DNA of 64,000 nt from NCBI GenBank assembly GCA_963693305.1, contig OY855915.1, forward strand, positions 11,865,340 to 11,929,339, in the 5' to 3' direction. Both the position numbers and the translations under genes were made by a program. This stretch comes from Meandrina meandrites (Eukaryota; Cnidaria; Anthozoa; Scleractinia; Meandrinidae). This document shows, piece by piece, positions 11,341 through 22,237 of this stretch; within the stretch, counting starts at the first letter, position 1; the number at the start of each line of letters is the position of its first letter. The notes beneath the pieces are model-generated. The model had not been told where the DNA came from. It ran no database searches and saw nothing but the letters and a program-made list of their open reading frames with translations.

Positions 11341-13071
11341 AAAGAATTTTTGCCTTGCTGGATAATAGTGTGTTGGCACATCAGTAACAATAGGTCACGT
11401 CACCGACACTTGCCCTTCCAAGCCAGTCGTTCACTCACTCTTGGAGCACGCAATGAAAACCCAGCTTTGAAAGTACAAAACGACTCCCTGAGCTGCAGCC
11501 TGAGACACACGGTAAGACTTGTGTGGGTCCCGATAGATTTTCACACAATTCGCTTATCCTGCGCGGGTTGCATTATTAAGCGAATTTCATCCCACTAAAA
11601 AGGCTACATCCCTCGCATTTGCGTGGGTTGTATTTATACAAGAAACATTCAATAAGACCGCGCTTTAGAGCAAACGAAACTTCAGGCATATAATAATTCA
11701 GAATCATATGTCCCGAATTTAGGCAGTCAATCAGGTGTATTTAAACCACGTCACTGCTATTGACATTCACACATTAACCACGCTGGAACGAACACACGAA
11801 TAGCTTGTAAATTGCATCGAGCCAAAGTAAATTCTTCCAACATTTTGCTAAAAAAAATTGGGTAAGTGTATTCTTTTTATAAACTATTCTTCTCGTCTTG
11901 TCAACACAAAACACAGTGTCATCGCATAATGGTGAAATAGTTATTCAAGAGGGTGGAGTGCGCAGAAAGACAGTTTCTCATAGATTATTTGTTCCTTTAC
12001 TCTCCGTATGGCATGCTTGATTTTTTTTGAAGAGAGAGTAGATTCCCGGATCAGACCTGGAGCAACACAAAACATGGTGTCCTACCGTCTGATCATGATT
12101 CTAGTACGTGAGTATGAATATAACTCAAGCCGCTTAGTGGGCCTGGGCCCAGACTTCTAATTGATACTAGTTAATGACAATAAACTGACACCATTAGCAA
12201 TGCCACTCAGGTTTATATTTAAAACGTTAATTAATTTTTTAGCTTTGTCTCCGTTTAACATTTGATCTCGTGCATTTCTTTTATTTTAAAAGGTTGTTGA
12301 ATGTATTTCGGTTGAATTTCCCCATTCGCATGTTCAATGTCAACAAACTTGGTACAGCACAGACACACGAGGCAGCCTTGAGACCTACAAACGATGATTA
12401 AAATAATTCGTTTGACTAACGCCGTCTTTCTTTTGTTACTGTTCATTTCTGTCCATCACTTTCCGAGCTGTCAGCAATGGTGCTTTTAAGTTGACAAGGG
12501 TTTTGTCCTATTTTTACTTTGCCATTGTCAGATGCGTTTATTTAGCGACTGATTAAATATAATCCATGTTTTGAGCTTGGATGACAAGCATTTTTAATTG
12601 GCGCTTCGCATTTAGTTCTCGCTTTCCTTTCCCTCGATATTCTGTCGGTTTTTTTGTCGAGTTAGAACGGTTTTTTTTATATTTCGTGGTTTTTAACTAC
12701 AGCTGGTATTCGATATTGACCAGCCTCGATCGAAAGGCAATACGATATTTATCTCCTGAAACCTAAAAGAAGTAATCATCGGAGACAAACAAATTCAAAT
12801 TGAGTTTTCGTGCGACAAAAGCTGTGGATATCAAGTTGATGCCGGCCGGATTCCCAAATTTGTCAGGTAATATTAACAATTACGCTGTATCATTAGAAAT
12901 TACTTTTTCCGAGTTTTACCAAACAGATGAACTGCGTGATATTTATGAGTTATAAAATTACTTCTTTTTCTTATCCCTAACGCATGGTCTAAAAATCAAA
13001 TGATACAATCGTCTGATTGAGGCGAAAATATTGTCTTTGAACGGAGTATTTAAGGCAATCAACAGCATTAT
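11341..13071. other. No firm gene
   Basis: The only candidate is an open stretch at about 12769-12866 (plus). It reads as a plausible 33-residue Cys-containing peptide ending at a GTAATA donor. It has no homologue that I know and does not join in frame to the downstream family gene. The rest shows nothing. Confidence 0.3.
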
Positions 13072-13079
13072 GAATCGTG

Positions 13080-13303
13080 GGCATATACTTCATGGTAACA
13101 CAACATGGCCGCCAACAATGAAAACATATAGTCACCCAACCACAAAATGAATGCTAACCGCAAGCAAATTGCAGTTGCTGTAGTTTGCTTGCAGATAACA
13201 TTTATTTACTGCAATTTGCTTGCGGTTAGCATTCATTTTGTGGTTGGGTGACTATATGTTTTCATTGTTGGCGGCCATGTTGTGTTACCATGAAGTATAT
13301 GCC
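13080..13303. mobile_element. MITE with 96-bp perfect terminal inverted repeats
   Basis: The arms 13080-13175 and 13208-13303 are exact reverse complements over 96 bp, by base-by-base comparison. The centre is 32 bp. The sequence GAATCGTG occurs directly outside both ends (13072-13079 and 13304-13311), an 8-bp target duplication (9 bp if one G is assigned to the flank). Eight bp fits hAT; nine with long arms would fit Mutator-like elements. Perfect arms indicate a recent insertion or homogenised arms. Confidence 0.85.
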
Positions 13304-13648
13304 GAATCGTGGCACAAATAAGAAACCAGGATAAATTCTGTGATTTCATTTTAAAGTAAACATGATAAATTGTGCGTAATTGTGCCGTGGCCATGAATTT
13401 TAATTACGAAAAAATCTTTATTCAGTGGCCCTGTTCAAATTATTTTTTAAAAGTGCGATGAAACATAATGTTTTTCGAGGTTTAATAGATAATTTAGTTT
13501 CTAAATAAATAATACGATATTTTTTTTATTTCGAACATCACACTTTTGCAACATTACCACGGACTGATTAATATGCATGTAAAGATGTATAATCATTGTT
13601 AATTTTCCGTATTTTATCACAGTCTGAATCTTTAAATCCTCTTCTGAT

Positions 13649-14963
13649 ATGTCTACTGACGGGGACATGTTGCGCCCAGCCTCTGCTCGATCGCGCAACA
13701 CTCGTTCCCATTCCCTTAAACCACAAAGTCAGCCCATGGTACTATTCAAGCAGCGTTCCAAGCGCACCATGAGCCTACCGTCAAAGCCGGTTCTACTGCC
13801 GCTCATCAATATTCAACGTTGCCATGACAACTGGGATGATGAGAGCGATGAAGAGGAAAATGAAACGAGTAATGAAGAAGAAATGGGTATGTATCAGTTG
13901 AATGAACATCAAAAATTAGAATGATCGATGAGTTAACAATAAACATTTAGGCTTTTGAATGCAGGAAGCCAAACAACGCAAAATAAAACCCAGTACTTCT
14001 TGTTGGCGAATCCCTTTTTGCCGAGATGCTCGTACCAGACATCACTGTAACGTTTAATTACAGTGCAAGGCTAGCACTTCGGCAAAGGGCACCTTTAACA
14101 GTCCAATATTTCGACTAGTACAACTAGTCTTCTTCAGGGTCTGAGCTATAACAAACTTGAACTAAGGTAAAAATCCCAAAAATAAACCCTGGGCTTACAT
14201 TTGCTCGGCCTCCCTTTGAGGTTCGCTTGTTGTCGGGTAGGGCTTATTTACGTTGTGGCGGTAGGGGAGGGGAGGTGTGGGGAGTGTTTTCAGATGGAAA
14301 ATGTTTGGGTTTGTATTTGGACAGGATACTGTGCAAACAAGGGCACCACATAGTAACCGAAAACAAGTCCTACAGTCGTTCTGAGCATTCTCTAACAACG
14401 TAAAATACAAACAAGCTGTCCAACTCGGAAAAGCTGTCTCTCTGCAAAAAATAAGATCAGCTCATCGGCTTGTATTCGGAAGGGCTTCGAAAGGATGTTT
14501 GCGCCAGAGATTTGGGGGAATTTTTAGAGGGGGCGGCTTAACTTTTTGGGGAGGAAAGCTTATTTTCGTTTGCACATTTTTTGGAATATTTTATATTATT
14601 AGAAAATGCTTTAGATTCGTTGAGAGGATCTTTTTCTTATTTATGTAAATGATCTCGTTGTTATTCATAATTAACCATTAACCTTGAAATTCACATAGCA
14701 TTTTTAATTTATGTGTTTTTTAGAATCGTGTTTATCCAGATTAGCCTGTTGCTCGTACAACGTACGCGTTCATTTGCTGCGTCACATTTAGAACCAATCT
14801 CGAGCTGGTAATGATCCTTGTCGCTTTAATATTCGTATGATCCTAGCAGCTATTGAAGCGTTTCTTTTTTATTTCAGCGTGGTACACACCAGTTGTGGGA
14901 TTATCCTGTAGTCTTGTGATCTATTTTTGGTCGTGTGTATTGGCCTACTACGCCAAGAAATGA
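13649..14963 (+). CDS. Small tail-anchored membrane protein, subtype B copy 1
   Basis: Family not recognised; function unknown. The coding exons are 13649-13886 and 14878-14963, with donor GTATGT, acceptor ATTTCAG and phase 1, giving 107 aa. The ATG is 26 nt after an acceptor-like ATCACAG, and the preceding in-frame TGA supports this start; a 5' untranslated exon is likely. Residues 10-50 are basic with RSHSLKP and KRTMSLPSKP, matching the cores of the subtype A copies. A strongly acidic segment follows (DDESDEEENE). The last exon gives a single helix (WYTPVVGLSCSLVIYFWSC) and a tail of only eight residues ending Lys-Lys. The dilysine is at the very end, not at -3/-4, so it is not a classic ER retrieval signal. 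The gene faces its paralogue at 17077-18006 tail to tail. The intron holds a stem-loop repeat motif at 14109-14137. Confidence 0.75.
14109..14137 (-). other. CTGAAGA / 7-bp stem / GAAA motif
   Basis: On the minus strand the order is CTGAAGA, one A, GACTAGT, loop TGT, ACTAGTC, GAAA. It resembles the CUGANGA...GAAA core of hammerhead ribozymes and Penelope-like element ends. However, one extra base separates the first box from the stem. The same layout occurs at 27444, 28195 and 48226. Confidence 0.6.
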
Positions 14964-16172
14964 CGCAAGGCAGGCGGCAAGTTTTCTTTGACTTCATCAA
15001 GAATCTATGATGTCATCATATCAAGACAAGTTAATAGTAATTAAAACAGATTATTTTACGCTTATATTTACTAAAAAGTAATACCTAAATTTTGTTTTTA
15101 GTTTGAGATAGTCGCAGACTTTTTTGCACCTTTGTCTTTTCAACTGACGGGAAAAAAATTCTAAGAATCATTTTGAAGTTCAATAACACGAATTCAAAGT
15201 GTTATCAAGTACTCTGAAAACAATTATTAGCATGTTTTAGTTCATTAAGGATGCTTGCATCAATACGAATATAACGCCTATCTCTACATCGTTTTGTCGG
15301 ATTCCCTTTGCCATACCCGCAAATAACTTTGTAAGATCCTGTAAAAAAAAAGTTTAGAGCCGGGTTTACACAGAAAAATCGAATGACAACACCAGATCTA
15401 ATGAATACTAAAGAATATTTGGTATTATAATATTGAAATGAACGTTCATTGGCGTCAGTGAAAGTTCTTCATCATGCAAAAATACTTAATGATTTTTTTG
15501 CTCAACTTGATCACACTTTCATGTTACGAGCTTTTCAATTGCATAAAGGCAAACTGAGGTGAAATGTCAATAATGTTATCAAGAAATTTATGATGTTATC
15601 AGAAAATGTTGAAAGTGATTAAAGAAGGCGATTTTAAAAGTAAGTTAGATAAAATTTTTTTTGAACACGGTAGTTCTATCAGTAGGACTGGTTTGCATAA
15701 AAGCCGTTTTATTATTATCTAAATGTTAATATCAACTAACGAAATGGATCTAAGTAAGCTAAGTTAAATTAAATTTCAATATTGCGAATATTTTTGAAAA
15801 AGAAGCCACTTAACGAAAGCCACGTTTGCCTGTAGGTTATAAACTACAAAGAGACTGAAACTGATGTGTTTCATTTAGAACCTCTACAGTCTAGAGGGTT
15901 TATTTTTTTAATTTATGCCTTTCATTGGCATCGCTGAATAATTACATTCAACTAACGCAAATGCTGCAATCTGATTGGCTGAGCTATTGCCTACTGTCAG
16001 CCATTGGCGTACAGTGGTTGAGGTCCTCTCCAAAGTCGTGACTTTCATCGTTTCTCTTTATTTTCAAAAGAGGATTTAGAAATATTACCAGGAGACTTCA
16101 CACTGTGAGGATCATTTCTTCATTTCATATTTTAATAATGTCCAACATTCGGCACAAAAGCTGATTGTATTA
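14964..16172. other. No gene recognised
   Basis: This stretch holds the 3' flank of the family gene and further AT-rich DNA. No exon or repeat can be named. Confidence 0.4.
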
Positions 16173-16437
16173 CAGTAATAGCCTGCGTATAAGAACCTGG
16201 GTTTTAAGAGCCTGTTAGGCTAAAATTTTCATTTGAAGCCCCCTCCACATAAAAACCTATTTAGGCTAAAATTTTAAGTTAGGTTCTTATCAGTGGGGTT
16301 GCTGTAAAAGTGTATAGGTAGAAACTGCTGAATTAAGATCATAATCTATTTAAAAGTAACTTGAAAAGTACCATTTATATAAGAACCTATTTAGGCTAAA
16401 TTGAAATATTCAGGTTCTTATACGCGGGCTATTGCTG
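16173..16437. mobile_element. pogo/Tigger-like MITE with internal AAGAACCT repeats
   Basis: The ends are inverted repeats of about 28 bp (CAGTAATAGCCTGCGTATAA against CAGCAATAGCCCGCGTATAA), flanked by TA on both sides (16171-16172 and 16438-16439). Inside, AAGAACCT and ATTTAGGCTAAA segments recur four times in alternating orientation. Non-autonomous; no protein. Confidence 0.8.
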
Positions 16438-17076
16438 TATTATAGCCACGAATTACGTTTACATTACATCTGTTGTCGTTGTTGTTTTGTTAGTTTCGCT
16501 CTTGTCATCATTCTATATAAGAATCAGATAAGATACAACACTTGTAGGAATCTAATCTTAAATCATGTTCGAAATTCATTGATAACAAAAAAATAAACCA
16601 TCGTTTTTATTTTCGTCGCTTGGTCGTGTCCTCTATTTCCCATTTTGTAAAGTTTAATTGTTTCTTCTTTAGGATAATTTGCTGTCACTTGCAACTGTTT
16701 GTCTGTGATCTTTGGTCTCGCTGTGGCTCCATTTCCTGATTCATAATCTTCGCGACTTTATTGCTGCCATCCATTCCAAATTAAGAATGTCATGTTATAC
16801 TGAGTATCCGTCTTTCTTCCCTGATCCTAAAAGGAAAAAGCTGAGAAGCCACAGAAAAGGAATAAATGTTAGACTCGGCCAAGTAGATAGCTAATCCATC
16901 TCGTCGATTTATAAACATTGAAGTTTAATTAGAAACATTACCGTCACGAAAACTCGCCACACAAACTATACCTGGAAAATTATAGCAGATTCAGATTTTC
17001 TTTACTTTGTAAAAATATTAAAGTTAAATTATAAAGTTGAAATAAAAAACGTAAAATCAAAAGCTGTACCATTACG
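16438..17076. other. Intergenic gap between the convergent family genes
   Basis: Nothing recognisable. The 3' ends of both convergent genes must terminate in or near this stretch. Confidence 0.4.
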
Positions 17077-18006
17077 TCATGTTGCAGAATAATAAGCCAG
17101 TGCGCAGGACCAGAAATATATCACAAGACTGCAGGATAATCCCACAACTGGTGTGTACCACGCTGAAAACAAAACAAAAAATACCAAAATAACAACAATG
17201 AAGGTTCGCATTTTTGACGCATTTGTTTTCCAGATTTATTCTTTTGCTACGGAAAGTCAAACAACAGAATCAATTAAAGAGTGAGGGAGTGTTTACATCA
17301 CATCCGGTACAAGTTGATACCGCTTCTGTTTTGTGGCTTTGTACTCGTTTACATGAAACTAGCACAAAATGTTATGCTAGAGCACGTCATACCGGTGCGA
17401 GTTCACCCCGATCGCTGTGTCGGGTCGAGCTTTTCGTTTCGGTGCAACATTGCGCACTGGTATCACATAAACGATGAGTGTTTCCACAGCTTTTTCGAGT
17501 GCTCCCAAACTTTCACGAGTGTTTCTATAACTCGACAGAAACACGAAAAACATGTTTTCTATTTCTTTTAGAAAACACCGCGACGAAAAAACCGAAAACA
17601 ACTTGTTAACTTTGACTATCAAAATGTAAACTCTTTTTGCACGCGCCATCATCACATCAACAGCTCGTGCTAGTTCTGTGTTTCTATCGAGTTATAGAAA
17701 CATGATTTTTAACCAATCAGCGCGCGTATTTTCTTAGGACTGTTTTCTAAATACCTTTCCAAATCACTTACCCATACTTTCATTACTCCATTCATAACAC
17801 GGCTCTTCTTCCTCGCTGTTACTCTCTTGGTTGTCATGGCAACCTTGTATGGTAATGTAACGTGGAATAACAGGTTTGGACGGCAGACTGTACAGTCGTT
17901 TAGTACGTGGTGTGAGTAGGTTGGGTGCACTCGTCGACTTAAGAGAATGGGAACGAGTACTGCGCGGCCGTTCCTGGGGCGGAGCAAGCAAGTGGGACTC
18001 GTACAT
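17077..18006 (-). CDS. Small tail-anchored membrane protein, subtype B copy 2
   Basis: Family not recognised. The coding exons are 17772-18006 and 17077-17162, with donor GTAAGT, acceptor TTTTCAG and phase 1, giving 106 aa. The first exon carries RSTRSHSLK and KRLYSLPSKPV, aligning with the copy at 13649, followed by an acidic segment (SNSEEEE). The last exon encodes WYTPVVGLSCSLVIYFWSC, identical over 19 residues to the convergent paralogue, then a short tail ending Ser-Ala-Thr. An acceptor-like CTCGCAG lies 27 nt before the chosen ATG, matching the paralogue, and the frame stays open across that border. An upstream coding exon therefore cannot be excluded. The two subtype B genes are about 2.1 kb apart, tail to tail. 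The intron contains an inverted-repeat element. Confidence 0.75.
17517..17704. repeat. Inverted repeat GTTTCTATAACTCGA in a family-gene intron
   Basis: GTGTTTCTATAACTCGA at 17519 and TCGAGTTATAGAAACA at 17686 form an inverted pair. Extra copies of the GAAACAC motif lie just inside each end. The element lies within the intron of the minus-strand gene at 17077-18006. The full borders may extend left to about 17280. Confidence 0.5.
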
Positions 18007-18508
18007 GACGTCAGCAGGCTGGCAAAGATCAGACTGCGAGAAATAAACAGAAGCGTGTCAGATCCGATGAAGGTAACAATAAACATATAAACTTGAATCA
18101 TGACTAGGATGGAAATGTTTTTGGAAATAATTATTTAGGCCCCTTGAAAAAATTTCATTTTTGCATCTTGATTCTTGCAAGGATCAGAATGTTTAAACCA
18201 ACTCTGACTTTTCTTCCTAATTAAATTTTAAACAATTTTGCAAGTTTTGCACCGTTGTCCATTGTTTTGTCAATTTAACTTGACTACTGAACATTAACGT
18301 TTCTTGTCCAAAATTTTGTTTACCATATACTGATCTTAAGTGAGTACTTTACTTGGTATATGGAAGGCAAAACTGTTTTCAAATCACAAACATGAATGAT
18401 GATCAAAATAATTCAGGCATTAGGCGACTTTTTTTCTAAAGACGAACTCAGTCTCTTTACAACATACATATCAATCATACTACGAAGCAGAAATGCAGAA
18501 AGGTTAAC

Positions 18509-18542
<34 letters not shown>

Positions 18543-19388
18543 ATTCTAGCTTTCTGATTTGTTCACTAGATCTCGGTTATCAGCCATTATACCTGCGTTT
18601 GACCTTATATGGGAAACGAGTGCGGCAAGTGCCGCTCAGTTTAAAAATTTTCCTGCGGGAAGCGAAAGTTCCATCAGAAAAATGGCAAATTTGGCGAGGT
18701 TTTATATAAGCTTATACAAGAAATAATCGACAGTGCCTTCCCTAAAACCACACAAATACCACAAAATGCCATAGTTGACTCAACTACGTAAAACTGAAAG
18801 GATTGATGCGAAATGTTTAATTAAAAATACTTGTAAATGTGCAACAAGAGCGACTAAACGAAGGAGAAAAGCAGAAAATAATTTACGGGAAGACTAGAAA
18901 ACTGACACAATTTCATTCAGTGTTAGACGTAAATGTGGCTCAGCACTTCAGTTAAGTTTGTTACCTTTCAATCTTGATCTTGTCCTTTTATACTTCAATA
19001 AACTTCATCGAATCTGAGTGCAATTTCGTTTCATCATATTAATGTAGTAGTCTTGATGACAGCCGTGGAGCCGTAAACAAGTACAATATGTAAACACTTG
19101 CTTCGCTCGTCTTGCACAAGGCGTATAATTTCCAGAAAAGCTATTGCTTCGGATCTTCCCGTAAACCTTAATTGTTGTAACAATTTTCCAGGATGAAAAG
19201 ACGATTTACGAGGAGATTTTCCGAGGAAAATATTCAGAAGAAAACTCTCTCGCTCGCTTTGCTCGCGTGTTTCATTGAACTCAAGAAGTGAACACCGCGC
19301 CACAAATTTTCCCGCCTCCTCATACTATCACTTCGTTTACATCAAAATGAAATGTCCAGTTGATTTATACTAAAGAAGAATTTAATAA
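18007..19388. other. No gene recognised
   Basis: Probable upstream region of the minus-strand family gene. No exon, repeat or named signal is supported. Confidence 0.4.
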
Positions 19389-19503
19389 AACAATTATTCC
19401 ATTCGCCCTTGTTGGATACGAGTGGTTATAGCCAACTCGGCGCTTCGCGCCTCGTTGGCTATTTACCACCTCGTATCCAACGCGGGTTCATGGAATAATT
19501 GTT
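19389..19503. mobile_element. Palindromic MITE around GGATACGAG
   Basis: Arms AACAATTATTCCAT and GTTGGATACGAG-TGGT-TAGCCAAC face each other around a GC-rich centre (TCGGCGCTTCGCGCCTCG). The whole unit is about 115 bp. Arms are imperfect and no target duplication is clear. Confidence 0.65.
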
Positions 19504-20840
19504 AAATATACGACTTAATATATAGATTTAGGCAGGCCTAAAAGCGGAGCTCCCATTTATCATTAGCAATAAGTAGCCACACTATTTCTAAGCTTATAGA
19601 GTGGCAAAAAAAATAAATTAGTTTTTAATCGGTCATGGTTAAACTTTTAAGTATAAGCTAGTATAGAGGTCAGTATAAAATATCTTACATGTAAAAACCT
19701 CTCATGGTTTTGTTTACGAAAGCGATGTCAACATATTTCAAGGCTAAACCGAAATTGACGAGTGCACTTTATTGGGTTCCTCACGTACGCACGTAGGAGC
19801 ACACAACATATCTTTGTAAAACTTTTTACAGCGTTTACTGTACACTAATTAATACACCTTTATGAGTTATTCAATGTAAAAAGGACATTGATCTTGTTTT
19901 GATTTAATACAAAACAGTAAGGGCAAAAAATCAACTCAAGGCAAAAACAAAGTACAGAAAAACAAAGTAAATCGCTGCTAAACACAGTAAACCAAATGAA
20001 CTCACGCCACGGCAAACTGAGAAAATCACGGCAGCAAAACAAGCTCTGCAAATTGATGGTGCCGGTTTTGTAAGTCAGATTTTGTGTAAGAATTGTGACA
20101 GTTTGTGATTTGGGAAGTGGTGCACGCTAACTTAGAATAAGCTTACAATGCGTCTTCTTTCTTTTCCCTGCGATTTGGTTGCATGATAATCTAATTCTGT
20201 TTTATCGTATGCGTTGCTAAATACGTAAGGGAACTTTATGCAGAGAACTGATTCAATTTTCTTCATTTCTGGTAAGCAAATATGCGGTAAGTAAAGCCCG
20301 GGAGGTAGTCTGAACTCACTGAGCCAAACACAGGTAACTCGCAACGAAATCGGCGAAATATATATTGGTTTTTTACAAGATTTCGAGATCATTTCAACGC
20401 ACTCACCGATACGAGAAACAAAAAAAAAATGCAATCGAGTATCAAAAAGAGTGGTTGGATAATAGATCACTTAAAAATATTTTGGTGTGCAGTATCGCTG
20501 AGTAGTTTTATTCGTTTTTGTTTGCAGGATTTTTCCGTACGTGTAGTTTGTAAAATCGAAATCGTGATTTTGATCCGTGAAGCTTAATAATTTAATATTG
20601 TTTTCAAAATCCAACAATGAACATTCCAGTTAACTCGACTAACTAAAACACAGAACAATTAGTCCAAATGAAATATTTAATAAACAATGTCGGTATAAAA
20701 TGTACAAACATGAACAAGTTTGAAAGCAGCACTAACTGAATTGTAAATATTTACGAAAAGATGCGAAACCGACACAACTTCAAATTCGCTCATAAATGAA
20801 GTATAAACAGATTCTCATGCCCAACAATAAAAGACTTATG
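19504..20840. other. No gene recognised
   Basis: The open frames at 19860-20051 and 20132-20470 (minus) have no domain that I recognise. No repeat border is seen. Confidence 0.4.
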
Positions 20841-20992
20841 CTTAGTGCATACATTTACGTTTGTTACCTCATGTTTGGAGAAGGCTTGTAAATTCTGCAG
20901 GGCTAAAATTTCAAACCAGCACAAAAATATCGGAAGCGAACACGCCACTCGTTGTAAGCTTACTCCAACACTACCGACATATAAGTTCTTAC

Positions 20993-21532
20993 AGTGTTTT
21001 GAATTATCGTTGTTTCTTCGCTGCTTTTCTGCCTGTTTTGCCGAGCTCTTTCTTGCTCTTTCTCTCGTTGTTCTTCGCTGCTTTTCTGCCTGTTTTGCCG
21101 AGCTCTTTCTTGCTCTTTCTCTCGTTGTTCTTCGCTGCTTTTCTGCCTGTTTTGCCGAGCTCTTTCTTGCTCTTTCTCTCGTTGTTCTTCGCTGCTATTC
21201 TGCCTGTTTTGCCGAGCTCTTTCTTGCTCTTTCTCTCGTTGTTCTTCGCTGCTTTTCTGCCTGTTTTGCCGAGCTCTTTCTTGCTCTTTCTCTCGTTGTT
21301 CTGCGCTGCTATTTTGCCTGTTTTGCCGAGCTCGTTCTTGCTCTTTTTCTCGTTGCTCTTCGCTAGTTCGCTGTCTTCTTTGTCGGGCCCTTTCTTGCTC
21401 GTTTGCTCGCTGCTCTTTGTAAATCCGCCTGTTTTCTCTTGCCCTTTCTCGCTCTCTTTCTCGCCGCAGTTCACTTGAACCCTGTCTCCTTGAAGATGAA
21501 TTTACTACACTCTCGTTTGTCGACATCGACAT
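20993..21532 (-). CDS. Highly charged protein exon built on a 57-bp tandem repeat
   Basis: From the ATG at 21532 the frame encodes MSMSTNESVVNSSSRRQGSS. An Arg/Glu-rich lead follows, and then six copies of a 19-residue unit resembling EEQREKEQERARQNRQKSS. Composition and periodicity suggest a long charged helix, coiled or extended. The frame reaches a GTAAGA donor after Asn-Thr at 20993, so this may be a first coding exon. Because the repeat is 57 nt, all three frames stay open across it, so the open frame alone is weak proof of coding. The distinct non-repeat start and the donor favour this frame. Function unknown. Confidence 0.45.
21018..21372. repeat. 57-bp minisatellite, about six copies
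   Basis: The unit on the plus strand starts TTGTTCTTCGCTGCTTTTCT and repeats with near-perfect identity. Copies differ by single substitutions (AATTCTG versus AAAAGG positions on the minus strand; Asn/Lys changes). The right-hand units are more diverged, as in an array growing from the left. Confidence 0.9.
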
Positions 21533-21719
21533 AACAAGAGGTTAGAATAAAAAGTTTTCCCCTCACGCTTTATCTTCAGACAAACTGAAATACAGTCGTT
21601 TTGAATTTTCTTTGTCAGAAAATTTATCAAAACGGACCTTGGATGCGATTTCCCGCCAAAAAAACGCGGGTTACCAGCACAACAACAACAGCAAACTCGT
21701 CCCCAGCCCTAATCCGTGC

Positions 21720-21747
21720 GTACGGACGGACGGACGGACGGACGGAC
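21720..21747. repeat. (CGGA)n microsatellite
   Basis: About six GGAC units in a row. Confidence 0.85.
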
Positions 21748-21799
21748 GTGACATCCAAATTTCCTTGGCTTGATGGGTTCACCAATTTCTATGGGTATG

Positions 21800-21841
21800 G
21801 AGCTCCGCCCGCGGGCGCCTTCGGCGCCCGCGGGAGCTCCG
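21800..21841. repeat. GC-rich hairpin
   Basis: GGAGCTCC-GCCCGCGGGCGCC and its reverse complement are separated by TTC, giving a stem of about 19 bp with one bulge. It stands out sharply from the AT-rich surroundings and may be a short palindromic mobile element. Confidence 0.6.
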
Positions 21842-21938
21842 CTAACATTCAATTAATATTTCATGCGTTCAAGCATAAAGTTCATCGTAACTTGGTTCCT
21901 TGTTTCACCTTTTGGAGCATCTTATCAATTATTAGTTT

Positions 21939-22237
21939 CAGTAGAATCCTGATTTCTCGAAACCCTCGATTTCAGTTTCGAAGCAATTTTCGTTTCTCTT
22001 GGATAGCACTTCTCGAACCAATTTCTCTCGAACCAATTTTCGTTTCCCTTGGATAGCACTTCTCAAACCAATTTCCCTCGAAACAATTTTAGTTTCCCTT
22101 GGATAGCACTTCTCGAACCAATTTACCTCGAACCAATATTTTCGTTTCCCTTGGATAGTACTTCTCTGTAATTTTACCCCCGATTTCTCGAACCATATTT
22201 CATTTCCCTGGAAGTTCGACAAATCGGGATTCTACTG
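21939..22237. mobile_element. pogo-like MITE with internal 50-60-bp tandem repeats
   Basis: The termini are inverted repeats (CAGTAGAATCCTGATTTCTC against CAGTAGAATCCCGATTTGTC). Between them, four tandem units contain TTTCCCTTGGATAGCACTTC and CTCGAACCAATTT. The right flank is TA, the left is not, so the target duplication is eroded. No protein. Confidence 0.7.

Noticed and set aside
12769..12866. Possible upstream coding exon for the 13.6-kb family gene
   Set aside because: It ends at a GTAATA donor, but joining it to the next acceptor (13632) meets a stop in that frame, and no similar exon was seen near the other copies.
14961..14963. ER retrieval signal at the C-terminus of the 13.6-kb gene product
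   Set aside because: The two lysines are the last two residues; the classic signal needs lysines at -3 and -4, and the tail would face the lumen in the predicted topology.
17377..17655. Open frames on both strands between the exons of the 18-kb family gene
   Set aside because: They lie in a repeat-like inverted region with GTTTCTATAACTCGA ends and have no domain; they look like chance frames in an intronic element.
20845..21478. Plus-strand frames across the 57-bp array (Leu/Phe/Cys- and Phe/Leu/Pro-rich)
   Set aside because: They arise only because the repeat length is a multiple of three. The minus-strand charged frame has a better start and a donor.
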